A stretch of DNA of 26,001 nt, taken from Elusimicrobiota bacterium. GTDB taxonomy: Bacteria; CG03; SLGR01; PWQF01. Positions 17,098 to 25,500 of this stretch are shown one piece after another. The stretch lies in the NCBI GenBank assembly GCA_003556865.1, contig PWQF01000197.1:1-26001 (forward strand), written 5' to 3'. Both the position numbers and the translations under genes were made by a program. Under the pieces are notes generated by a model. It saw only the letters and a program-made list of their open reading frames with translations. It did not search any database and was not told the DNA's origin. Within the stretch, counting starts at the first letter, position 1; each line of letters starts with the position of its first letter.

Positions 17098-17590
17098 TTC
17101 CTTCAGCTTCAATTTCCCTGATTTTATCTCTTATTACTGCCGCTCTTTCATATTCTTCTTTTTCCACTGCCTGCCGCAAATCATTTTTCAGTCTTTTTAA
17201 TTCTTCACTCTGACTCTGACCGGGAGGGGATTTACCTGCATGCTGTACGGACCCCTGAATTCTTTTAAGGAGAGGCATCAGTCTTTTAGAGAAATACTCA
17301 TAGCAGCCCGGGCAACCCAGCCTGCCGCTTTGCTGAAACTCCCTAAACTTTTTTTTGCAGGAAGGACAACCATCCTCCTCCCTGATCTGCTCCTCCTGGA
17401 TATCACTAAACCCGGCCAGCATGTCGGAAAGACTGCTGAAAATACCCTCATTTAGTCCGAAAAGGCCGGCTGCGGGAGCTGAATACCCGGAGGCGCACTC
17501 ACTGCAGAGATTAAGTTTTTCTTCTTTACCCTGATGTATTTTCTTTATATGAACCGTTGCAGGTCTCTTTTTGCATTTACTGCATATCAT
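17087..17590 (-). CDS. mcsA: McsA, zinc-binding activator of McsB (UVR domain)
   Basis: McsA binds and activates the McsB kinase. The 167-residue protein has four CxxC pairs for zinc (C3/C6, C29/C32, C75/C78, C93/C96) and a C-terminal UvrB/UvrC (UVR) motif at about 129-163 (KNDLRQAVEKEEYERAAVIRDKIREIE region), the expected architecture. The ATG at 17590 follows the ilvE stop with no gap (TAAATG), and its 3' end overlaps mcsB. In Firmicutes the operon opens with the repressor ctsR. Here no ctsR is present, and an aminotransferase gene precedes mcsA, so heat-shock control, if any, must work another way. Confidence 0.93.
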   Translation of the reverse strand: MICSKCKKRPATVHIKKIHQGKEEKLNLCSECASGYSAPAAGLFGLNEGIFSSLSDMLAGFSDIQEEQIREEDGCPSCKKKFREFQQSGRLGCPGCYEYFSKRLMPLLKRIQGSVQHAGKSPPGQSQSEELKRLKNDLRQAVEKEEYERAAVIRDKIREIEAEGNET

Positions 17591-18466
17591 TTATATTTTC
17601 ATTCCCTCTTTTTTTACTATCCCGGAAAATTTCTTCATTATTTTTCGGGTTATCTTTCCGGGCTGCCCCTCTCCAACTACTCTGTCGTCCACTTTTACCA
17701 CGGGTATAACCTCCGCCGCCGTTCCGCATAAAAAGCATTCCCGTGCATTATATACATCAAAAAGAGTAAAAAGTTTTTCCCGAACCTTTATCTCATCCTC
17801 CCGGGCAATTTCCATAATAGCGGCAGAGGTTATCCCGGTAAGTGCCCCTGCATGGGAGGGTGGAGTAATCAGATGCTCATTATCATTAACTATAAAAATA
17901 TTATCTCCGCTGCATTCGGCCACATAGCCCTGGCTGTTAAGCATAAGTGCCTCGGGCACTCCGCTTCGGTTAGCTTCAATTTTAGCCATTATATTATTTA
18001 AGTAGTTAAGCGATTTTATTTTAGGACTGAGGGCTTCAGGAATATTTCTTCTGGTTGATGCGGTAATTATTGAAAGTCCTCTTTCGTAAAATTCAACAGG
18101 ATAAAGTGTTATTTCGTCGGCAATAATAACAATCATTGGAACAGGACATTTAGTGGGGTTTAAACCCAGGTCCCCTTCTCCCCTGGAAACCACAAGTCTT
18201 ATGTAGGCATCAGAAAGGTTATTTTTTCTTACTGTTTCAGCTACAGCCTCTTTTAATTCTTCCATCCCCATAGGTATGCTGAGCATTATTGATTTTGCAG
18301 ATGAAAAAAGCCGACAAAGGTGTTCCTCCAGCTTAAATATGTTGCCCTCGTAAACCCTTATTCCCTCAAACACTCCGTCCCCGTAAAGGAATCCATGGTC
18401 GAAAACAGAGACCTTAGCCTTGGATTTTTCAACATATTTTCCGTTAAGATAAATTAGCTTTTCCAT
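17591..18466 (-). CDS. ilvE: Branched-chain-amino-acid aminotransferase (class IV)
   Basis: Transaminates the 2-keto acids of valine, leucine and isoleucine using PLP. The 291-residue fold-type IV protein shows the N-terminal FDHGFLYGDGVFEGIRVY (22-39), the PLP lysine K151 in IKSLNYLNNI, the glutamate E184 in YVAECSGDNIF, and the phosphate-binding segment GALTGITSAAI. D-amino-acid transaminase and aminodeoxychorismate lyase share this fold; GVFEGIRVY and SLNYLNN favour IlvE, with D-alanine transaminase the main alternative. The ATG at 18466 has AAAGGAG 10 nt upstream, lying in the last codons of lolD, and the gap is 5 bp. Its place between a lipoprotein-release ATPase and mcsA has no evident functional reason. 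Confidence 0.85.
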   Translation of the reverse strand: MEKLIYLNGKYVEKSKAKVSVFDHGFLYGDGVFEGIRVYEGNIFKLEEHLCRLFSSAKSIMLSIPMGMEELKEAVAETVRKNNLSDAYIRLVVSRGEGDLGLNPTKCPVPMIVIIADEITLYPVEFYERGLSIITASTRRNIPEALSPKIKSLNYLNNIMAKIEANRSGVPEALMLNSQGYVAECSGDNIFIVNDNEHLITPPSHAGALTGITSAAIMEIAREDEIKVREKLFTLFDVYNARECFLCGTAAEVIPVVKVDDRVVGEGQPGKITRKIMKKFSGIVKKEGMKI

Positions 18467-18471
18467 ATTTT

Positions 18472-19167
18472 CTAATCTCCTTTAAAATGCCGGCCTATTA
18501 TTTTGCCGTCCGCTATTTCAAACTTTTCTTCTCCGCTTTCAATGAGCTCCCTTTCATGTGTAGCCAGGATTATACCTATTCCGCTTTTATTTTTAAGTTC
18601 AGTGAGAAGATTTATTATTTTTTTGCTGTTTTCAGAATCAAGGTTGCCTGTGGGCTCATCAGCCAAAATAAAAGTAGGCTTATTTATGACAGCCCGTGCC
18701 AGGGCAACCCTCTGCATTTCCCCCCCGCTTAAGCTGCCGGGCCGACGGCTCATAAGTTCATTTATGGAAAGAATATCCCCTATCCTGCCCAGCCACCCAT
18801 AATCAGGAGAAACCCCACCTATCCTGCAGGGCAGAAGTATGTTCTGTCTTACGCTTAATTCAAAAATAAGATGAAAAAACTGAAAAACAAAACCTATATG
18901 CCTGTTTCTCCACCGGCTTATTTTGCTGTCAGGTAAATCATAGATACTTGCCTTACTGTACCTTAAGAACCCGGAATCGGGTGTTTCTATCCCACCTATG
19001 GTGTTTAAAAGGGTTGTTTTCCCGCTTCCGGAAACCCCGTACAAAGTGTAGCATTTTCCTGCCCGGAAGTTAAGGCTCACATTCTTAAGGACAGTTCTTT
19101 TTTTCTGCCCCTGCCAAAAGCTTTTACTTATATTTTCAAGTTTTATTTCCCTCTTCTCTTTATTCAT
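18472..19167 (-). CDS. lolD: ABC transporter ATP-binding protein, LolD-like
   Basis: The ATPase partner of the adjacent permease. The 231-residue protein has Walker [10 protein letters not shown] (44-52), Q-loop Q96 (FVFQFF), signature LSGGEMQR (146-153), Walker B FILADE (166-171) with catalytic E171, and the H-loop H204. It belongs to the LolD/MacB/FtsE branch (GNLDSENS after Walker B). Its ATG follows the lolC stop directly (TAAATG). With LolC it would extract lipoproteins from the inner membrane and hand them to a periplasmic carrier. The periplasmic carrier (LolA) and receptor (LolB) genes are not in the window. Confidence 0.9.
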   Translation of the reverse strand: MNKEKREIKLENISKSFWQGQKKRTVLKNVSLNFRAGKCYTLYGVSGSGKTTLLNTIGGIETPDSGFLRYSKASIYDLPDSKISRWRNRHIGFVFQFFHLIFELSVRQNILLPCRIGGVSPDYGWLGRIGDILSINELMSRRPGSLSGGEMQRVALARAVINKPTFILADEPTGNLDSENSKKIINLLTELKNKSGIGIILATHERELIESGEEKFEIADGKIIGRHFKGD

Positions 19168-20355
19168 TTATTCATACCTTATTTCTTCGGCAATTTCAAT
19201 ATTTGAAGCCCTTTTTGAAGGATAAAGGGTTGCCAGAAAACTTATAATCATTGCAGCAGCAAATACGACGGATAAATCCTTCAGGCTTACCCTTACCGGA
19301 AGAGTGGATATAAGATATACCTGGGGAGGGAGCTGTATAAACTCATAGCGACTTATAAAGAAAGCAGCAATCAGACCCACAATTATTCCGGTCACCGTCC
19401 CGCAAAGGCCTATCATCATACCTTTGAAATTAAACATCATTCTTATCTGTTTTTTTGTCCCGCCCACAGCCCTTATAATACCGCAGTCTTTTGAACGGGT
19501 TATTGAGGTCATTATAAGAGTTCCGGCTATATTGAAAGTAGCCACCAAAATTATCATTACCAAAACAATAAACATCATTGTTTTTTCAAGTTTAAGGGCG
19601 GCAAAGAGATTATAGTTCCGCTCTTTCCAGGTACTCAGCTGATACCCTGACAGGCGGGAACCCAGTATTTCCTTATATCTGCCTGCATTAAAAGGATCAT
19701 TTATATAGATCTCTATTCCGGAAGCAGATACATTTTCAAATATTTCAGCGGCCTTATGGTAGTTTATATAAGCCATTGAAGAATCGTATTCATAAATCCC
19801 TGAAGTAAAGACTTCTTTTATCTTAAATTCCTCCACCCTGGGGACGGCAGGTATTCCCGGACGGTAGGCCTCCGGGATAATCAGATAAACGGTATCATTT
19901 TTTCTTAAACCCAGTATATTTTTCAGTTCCCGTCCCACAAGCATGGAATTTTCTTCCATCTCCTGCCACAGGCCTGCTTCCAGGTTAAGGTGCTCCCCTT
20001 TCCCCTCAACTCCCCGCACAACTACTCCCTGACTCTGACCCCTTTTCTGCAGAAGACCCTTACCGTATATGAAAGGGGAATAGCTTTGAACAAAGTCATG
20101 CTCATTTAAAACAGTTTTTATCTCTTCTCTATTACGGGTGCTATCAAAAGGATGGGTTATAATCAAATGTGGATTAAGAGAGAGCAGCCGGGAAGTTATT
20201 TCAGTATGGAACCCGTTCATTACCGCAAGTGAAACTACCAGGGAAGCCACTCCCAGCATTACCCCGCCTACGGATATGATAACCATCACGCCCCATATTC
20301 CCCGGCTCCAAACCTTCCTGAAATATGCCCAGGCCATTTTCAGGCTAAAAAGCAT
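19168..20355 (-). CDS. lolC: ABC transporter permease, LolC/LolE (MacB-FtsX) family
   Basis: An inner-membrane permease of 395 residues with four predicted transmembrane helices (about 20-47, 259-285, 311-337, 361-380). A large periplasmic domain lies between the first and second, the layout of LolC/LolE. The opening (RGIWGVMVIISVGGVMLGV, then NGFHTEI) and the cytoplasmic SKDCGIIRAVGGTKKQI loop that touches LolD are typical. Only one permease gene is present, so a homodimer (LolF-like) working with LolD is more likely than a LolC/LolE heterodimer unless a second gene lies elsewhere. The ATG at 20355 is 4 bp after lysS, with AGAGG about 9 nt upstream. lysS-lolC-lolD adjacency is also seen in other diderms such as Geobacter-type deltaproteobacteria, where bamA often follows; bamA does not follow here. 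Confidence 0.88.
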   Translation of the reverse strand: MLFSLKMAWAYFRKVWSRGIWGVMVIISVGGVMLGVASLVVSLAVMNGFHTEITSRLLSLNPHLIITHPFDSTRNREEIKTVLNEHDFVQSYSPFIYGKGLLQKRGQSQGVVVRGVEGKGEHLNLEAGLWQEMEENSMLVGRELKNILGLRKNDTVYLIIPEAYRPGIPAVPRVEEFKIKEVFTSGIYEYDSSMAYINYHKAAEIFENVSASGIEIYINDPFNAGRYKEILGSRLSGYQLSTWKERNYNLFAALKLEKTMMFIVLVMIILVATFNIAGTLIMTSITRSKDCGIIRAVGGTKKQIRMMFNFKGMMIGLCGTVTGIIVGLIAAFFISRYEFIQLPPQVYLISTLPVRVSLKDLSVVFAAAMIISFLATLYPSKRASNIEIAEEIRYE

Positions 20356-20359
20356 TCTT

Positions 20360-21793
20360 TCAGCCTCTGTCTTGGGAATTAACAGGTTTAAGCATGGGAA
20401 AAAGTATAACTTCTCTGATGGACTCGGCGCCGGTCAAGGCCATGGTAAGACGGTCTACCCCGATTCCCAAGCCGGAAGCGGGAGGCATTCCGTACTCAAG
20501 GGCTTCCAGAAAATCCAGATCAATGTCGGAACCTTCTTCTTCAGCCTGTTTTTCAAATATCTCTCTCTGCACTCCGGGATCATTCTGTTCACTGTAGGCA
20601 TTTCCCAGCTCCATCCCTTTAATAAAAATTTCAAACCTCTGGGCTACAAGAGGATTGCGTGGAGATTTTTTAGCAAGAGGGGAGGCTGAAGCAGGATAAC
20701 CGCTGACTATAGTAGGACTTAACAGCTTATCTTCCACATAATGAGAAAATATCCTGTCCAGCAGTTTTTCAGCTGAATCTTTCCCGGGAGGTATTTTAAG
20801 GATATCGGCCGCCTCTTTTATTTTTTCATAATCCATTTCCGGAGAGAAATCATGGCCGGTATGACTTGTTAAAAGCTCCCAGTAGTCAGCCTGCTTCCAC
20901 TCCTTTAAAATTTCCGGGGGGACAGAATACCCCATTTTTTTCATTTTTTCCGCTACTGAAACTATTATTTCTTTAGCAATTTTTTTCATAAAGTTATAAT
21001 CAGTATAAGCGGCATAAATTTCGGCCATTGTAAATTCAGGGTTATGCATAGCGGAGAGGCCTTCGTTACGGAAGTTATTACCTATTTCAAAAACCCTGTC
21101 CCACCCCCCTACAAGCAACCTTTTAAGATAAAGCTCCGGGGCAATCCTCATATATAAATGGGTATGGTACACGTTATGCAGGGTCTTAAACGGCTTGGCT
21201 GCGGCACCGCCCGCAACCTCCTGAAGCACCGGGGTCTGTACTTCTATGAAATTTCTTTCAGTTAAAAATTCTCTTATTCCTTCAATAATAAAAGAGCGGG
21301 CCCTTAAAATATCAGAGGATTCCGGATTTACAAGTATATCTAAATATCTTTTCCGGTACCTGGTTTCAACATCACGGAGACGATGCCATTTTTCAGGCAG
21401 GGGGCGGAGTGACTTGGTTAAAAAGACAAAATCCTGCGCCATTACTGTTTTTTCACCGGTACGGGTTAAAAAAAGTTCCCCTTCAGCTCCTATAAAATCA
21501 CCGATATCAATATCCTTGAAAAGCCTGTATTTTTCTTCACCCAGTTTATCCAGAGACATAAAAAGCTGAATTTGTCCCGCGGAATCTTTAATATGGGCAA
21601 AAGAGCTTTTTCCCATAACCCTCTTGCTTACCAGGCGGCCTGACACCCGGACCTTTTCTCCCTCGATCATATTAAGAGCCCGGCTGCTACTTATCCTGGG
21701 CTGAAAGCTGTGAGGATAAGGTTCCACCCCTTCTCTCTTAAGTTTTTTCAGCTTTTCCTTTCTTATTTCTCTCTGATCCTGTTTTTTTTTCAT
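20360..21793 (-). CDS. lysS: Lysyl-tRNA synthetase, class II
   Basis: Charges tRNA-Lys. The 477-residue protein has an OB-fold anticodon-binding domain (about 47-127) and the class II catalytic core. Motif 1 is near EVQTPVLQE, motif 2 is FEIGNNFRNEG…HNPEFTM (235-256), and motif 3 is GLGIGVDRL near the C-terminus. In motif 2 the usual GISTRHNPEF reads GLSAMHNPEF, with a Met where most bacterial enzymes have Arg or Lys; the core Arg and Glu (FRNE) are kept. The ATG at 21793 is followed at once by nine A residues (Lys-Lys-Lys), and no clear Shine-Dalgarno precedes it. A 48-bp A/T-rich gap separates it from comF. It begins the run lysS-lolC-lolD-ilvE-mcsA-mcsB-clpC. Confidence 0.96.
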   Translation of the reverse strand: MKKKQDQREIRKEKLKKLKREGVEPYPHSFQPRISSSRALNMIEGEKVRVSGRLVSKRVMGKSSFAHIKDSAGQIQLFMSLDKLGEEKYRLFKDIDIGDFIGAEGELFLTRTGEKTVMAQDFVFLTKSLRPLPEKWHRLRDVETRYRKRYLDILVNPESSDILRARSFIIEGIREFLTERNFIEVQTPVLQEVAGGAAAKPFKTLHNVYHTHLYMRIAPELYLKRLLVGGWDRVFEIGNNFRNEGLSAMHNPEFTMAEIYAAYTDYNFMKKIAKEIIVSVAEKMKKMGYSVPPEILKEWKQADYWELLTSHTGHDFSPEMDYEKIKEAADILKIPPGKDSAEKLLDRIFSHYVEDKLLSPTIVSGYPASASPLAKKSPRNPLVAQRFEIFIKGMELGNAYSEQNDPGVQREIFEKQAEEEGSDIDLDFLEALEYGMPPASGLGIGVDRLTMALTGAESIREVILFPMLKPVNSQDRG

Positions 21794-21841
21794 AGGTTAT
21801 ATTTTTACTTATTATTTAAATTTTATCAAACTGCGTCTTTT

Positions 21842-22552
21842 TTACCTCCCGTGAGCCAGGACCAGGGCCGCAACCCTGGCGGCAAAAGCTTTTTTAAGAG
21901 CTTTTGCCGCCGCCTGCATAGTTGCCCCCGTAGTGGATACATCATCAATTAAAAGTATGCTCCTCCGGCCTACTTTTTTCTTATCCGCCCGGAAAGCATC
22001 TTTAAGATTAAGAAACCTTTCTTCTCTATCTTTTGTATACTGAGGAGCGGTATTTTTTACTCTCCATAAAGCCCGGGGTGCAAATTTGATTCCTGCCGCA
22101 CGGGAAAGATGGCGCCCCAAGTGCTCGGTCTGATTAAACCCTCTTTCTCTTAATTTTATGCGGTGAAGAGGGACCGGTATAATTAAGTTGGGATAAATGC
22201 GGTTTCGGAATGCTTCCTCCAGCAGCCCGTTCATATACCCGGCAAGAATTTTATTTAAGTATAGTGAACGTTTATATTTAAATTTTTTTATTATATCTTT
22301 AACGGGAGACTCATAATAAAACGCAGTATAAAATTCATCTATATGGGATTTTTTCCCCCTGCAGACGGAACAGAAAGGCAGAGACTTATCCCCCGGCCGG
22401 CCGCAGAAACAGCATCCCCCCGCATTTACAGGTGAAACCTCTGAAATACATTCGGGACATAGCCCGTTAGGGGATGAAAACCCCGGATATTTGCCGCAGG
22501 ACGGACAGCTTACCGGAAAAAAAATATTTAAGAGGATATTTTTTATCAACAC
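21842..22552 (-). CDS. comF: ComF family phosphoribosyltransferase-like protein
   Basis: ComF proteins are needed for uptake of transforming DNA in naturally competent bacteria, but related proteins occur widely with uncertain roles. The 236-residue protein has an N-terminal cysteine cluster (C16/C19, C32/C35, C47/C48/C50, C61/C64), a zinc-ribbon pattern. A phosphoribosyltransferase domain follows with the PRPP loop ILLIDDVSTTGAT (199-211) and the ComF-type IIPVPLHRIKLRERGFNQTEHL (124-145 region). The start is a GTG at 22552 (the next codon is TTG), 4 bp after the SprA-like gene, with no strong Shine-Dalgarno, so coupling is likely. No other competence genes are in the window. Confidence 0.92.
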   Translation of the reverse strand: MLIKNILLNIFFPVSCPSCGKYPGFSSPNGLCPECISEVSPVNAGGCCFCGRPGDKSLPFCSVCRGKKSHIDEFYTAFYYESPVKDIIKKFKYKRSLYLNKILAGYMNGLLEEAFRNRIYPNLIIPVPLHRIKLRERGFNQTEHLGRHLSRAAGIKFAPRALWRVKNTAPQYTKDREERFLNLKDAFRADKKKVGRRSILLIDDVSTTGATMQAAAKALKKAFAARVAALVLAHGR

Positions 22553-22556
22553 TGCT

Positions 22557-25500
22557 TTAAAAAGTTATGGCAACTTCCCCCTGAAAATGAAACCCGGCGT
22601 AACTGTTTGCAAATCTTTCAACATTGTGAACGTACTGCACTCCGAAACCGAAAGACCCCCTCATATTAGCCGCCACGTCCAGCTGACCTGTCCCTTTTAG
22701 AGAGTAACTGTTGGTGTTGGTCCTGTATATATCCAGCTGGCTTCTTGAAAATTCGGTCTCAAGATCCGCGTTAAGCCTTAAACGGTTACCTGCTGCCACA
22801 TCCCCTATGAGAGGAATATTTACTATATCCGGAAGATCAATTACCGCCCGGAAACTAAGGCTGGGAGAAAGCACACGTTTATCACTGCGCAGGACTTGGG
22901 GATAAGTTATCCTCTCTTGCCTGGAATGGCTGATGCGGGCAATAAGGTCCCAGTATCTTTTAAGCTCCATTTTAAGCTGCCCGCTGTAACTCTGTCTTTC
23001 CTCCCTGGAATCCCACCTCTGAAGCCTTAGGTCCGTAGTCTCGGAATTTTCAAAACTGTAATCAAGCATGGCCTCATATTTTCTAAAAAGCCTGAACCGG
23101 GAATTAAGTCTGTACCTGTTTTTTATATCTTCAGAAACTCCGTGCAGGGATTCATCTCTTTTTTCCCCTTCGGTAAAGGAAAAGTCTTTTTCCTGCTCCC
23201 TGCTGTATTCTCCGCTGATATCCACCTCTCTCAGGGCCGAACCTGTAAGCGGCATTTTTGGAATGCGGCCTAAATCCGCCCTGATATCCGGCCAGGTGAA
23301 AGAATCCTTTTCATATACGGTATCATCCCGGAAGCGGGAAGAAAAAACACTGCGGTATCGGTTCCTCATTCTCATATCACCTAAAGCTTTTAAAAAATCT
23401 CCCTCTAAACTCATAAAATCAAGTGGCCGCCAGTCGGCAGAGTATCTGCGTGTATCAATTTTTGTGGCCGAATCCACTCCGTCCTCTTCTATTTCCCTGT
23501 TCCAGTTAAACTTATCAAAAACCCCCCGGCCGCTCTCCAGCTGTCTGTATGTTTCACCCTTTTCATACCTGTAGTTTATATCAAGCTCCAGGGTCTCAAG
23601 GGGGTCAAACCCCGGTATTATATGCCTAACTCCCAAACGAAGGCTGCTGTTAATGTCAAAATTCCGGTCAACATCCTTTGTCTCCTCAAAATCGGGAGGC
23701 CCCTGGTCATGTGAAAAATTATAATTTTCTATTGTATCTATACTGTAGGAAACTCCCGGCCTCAGCCAGCTGGCCAGGGTAAGGTTTGATATTAAATCAA
23801 TCTTCTGTCTCCTGGACCAGGGCCAGGTTTTTTCTTCCCCGGAGTAAGTTCCGGAATAAAACTCCCAGCTCCTGTCTTTTATGTTTTTGCTGAAAGAAGG
23901 CCTAAGGTCAAGAATGCCGAACATATCAAAAGTTCCTCTCCCCGAAAAATCATAAGTGGTCTCCTTCCAGTCCTCCTCCCCGCCCTCGGGTTGTCTCACT
24001 TTTATTTTATCATCCCAAGATATATCAGCTAAGGTTCTTCTGGCACTTCCCCTTAAGGAGCGGGGAACTATAAATATGTCTACAGGGGGAGAGTAGGAAA
24101 AATTTCCCCTCAGGGTCTCTCTGGATTCTATTCTGCCCGAGAAATCAGATCTTTCTAAGCTGCGGGAATAGAGACTTGATATATCAGGCACTCCCCTTAT
24201 TTTCAGGTCAGCCTCAATCCTGCCGTCTTTTTTAGTAACCTTTCCTTCATCTCTGGCGCTTATATAGGGATTAGTATCCTCATCCTTAATCCGGTCGGCA
24301 GGTGTAACCGTTTCGCTTTCACTGTAATTTCCACGTACTGGCAGAAAAGGAAAAAGAACCAGGCTGGCATTTGCCGAATACGAGGTGAATTCCTGATTCC
24401 GCGGGGGCTCGGTAATGGTCTGAAAATCTTCAGTTACATTTTCATACGAAGCTCCGTATTCCAGTATACCCGGAACGGAGGAAGTTAAATCAAAACGGCG
24501 GGCATTTCCTATCTGTTTTTGAGGTTCGGAAAGATGGATGACATTAACCCATACTTTTCCTTCCGCAGCAGAAGGAGTTACAATTCCCAGCTTTATTTGG
24601 CTAATATTTGAAATGGACGGTTCCCCCTGCCTCTGCATATCAGCAAGGCTATCCTCTGACAGGGATATACTGAATTTCTGCCATCCGGTGAAATTCAGGT
24701 TATACTCTTTCCTATAAAAATTATCCCCGGCCCCGAATTCTATAAAGAACCTCTCACCCGGGCCGGAATTCGAACCATTTAAAAGGAAGTTTAATTTCTT
24801 ATGCCTGGAAAGATCCAGGGCACCGGGAAAATTAATATAGGCATAGGCAGAAGTTGAGGTAATAAGGTTATATGAAAGCTCTAATGCCCCCTCCCTTATA
24901 TCATCTCTTCCCCCCACCTTTTCGTATATCTCCTCATATATATCCAGATCCTCAGGTGAATCATATTCGGGATTATCAAAGTTATTTACATCCAGCACCC
25001 TGAAAAACTCCCCGGACGCTATATCAACTTCAGTTCCGCTATCCCAATAATTTCCTGTAGCTTCAAGGCGGGACAGGTAAAACCTGCCAATATTTCTTGA
25101 AGGCTGCTTATTTCTTATAGTAAGGCGCACATGCTTTACAAACCTTAAATCCTCTTTCATTGCCTCACTTATTTCAAACTCCAGCCTCCTCCAGTTTGAG
25201 ACCGAAACCCCTGAAGTTGAAAAATTCACCCTGCCTTCAGCAGTATCCAGGGCACCGTCCCTGTCCAGATCGTTGGTATCAATACGCCCGTTATTGGCCC
25301 CGATAACAAATACGCCTCCTCCGGAATGGTGGTAATTCCATCCCTCCTCTCTTGTTACCGGAGCTGTCCCCGGGTAAATATACTCCCATCCTTCAATCCT
25401 GCTATCTTCTATATCCAGAGGAGGGGGCTTTACAGTGCCGCTGCCGTCAGCATCTTCGGATATAACCCCTAAATCTATATCCAGTTCCGCATTTGAAATA

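Noticed and set aside
20138..20689. 183-codon plus-strand frame across the lysS/lolC junction
   Set aside because: Both genes beneath it on the minus strand are certain, and its translation is low-complexity without family features.
21794..21841. Promoter in the comF-lysS gap (TTGATA, 17 nt, AAAAAT)
   Set aside because: The -10 match is weak, the region is uniformly A/T-rich, and transcription would begin at the lysS ATG itself, so the evidence is too thin to list.
23068..23574. 168-codon plus-strand frame within the SprA-like gene
   Set aside because: Ser/Leu-rich shadow of the minus-strand beta-barrel coding sequence; no start context or domain.
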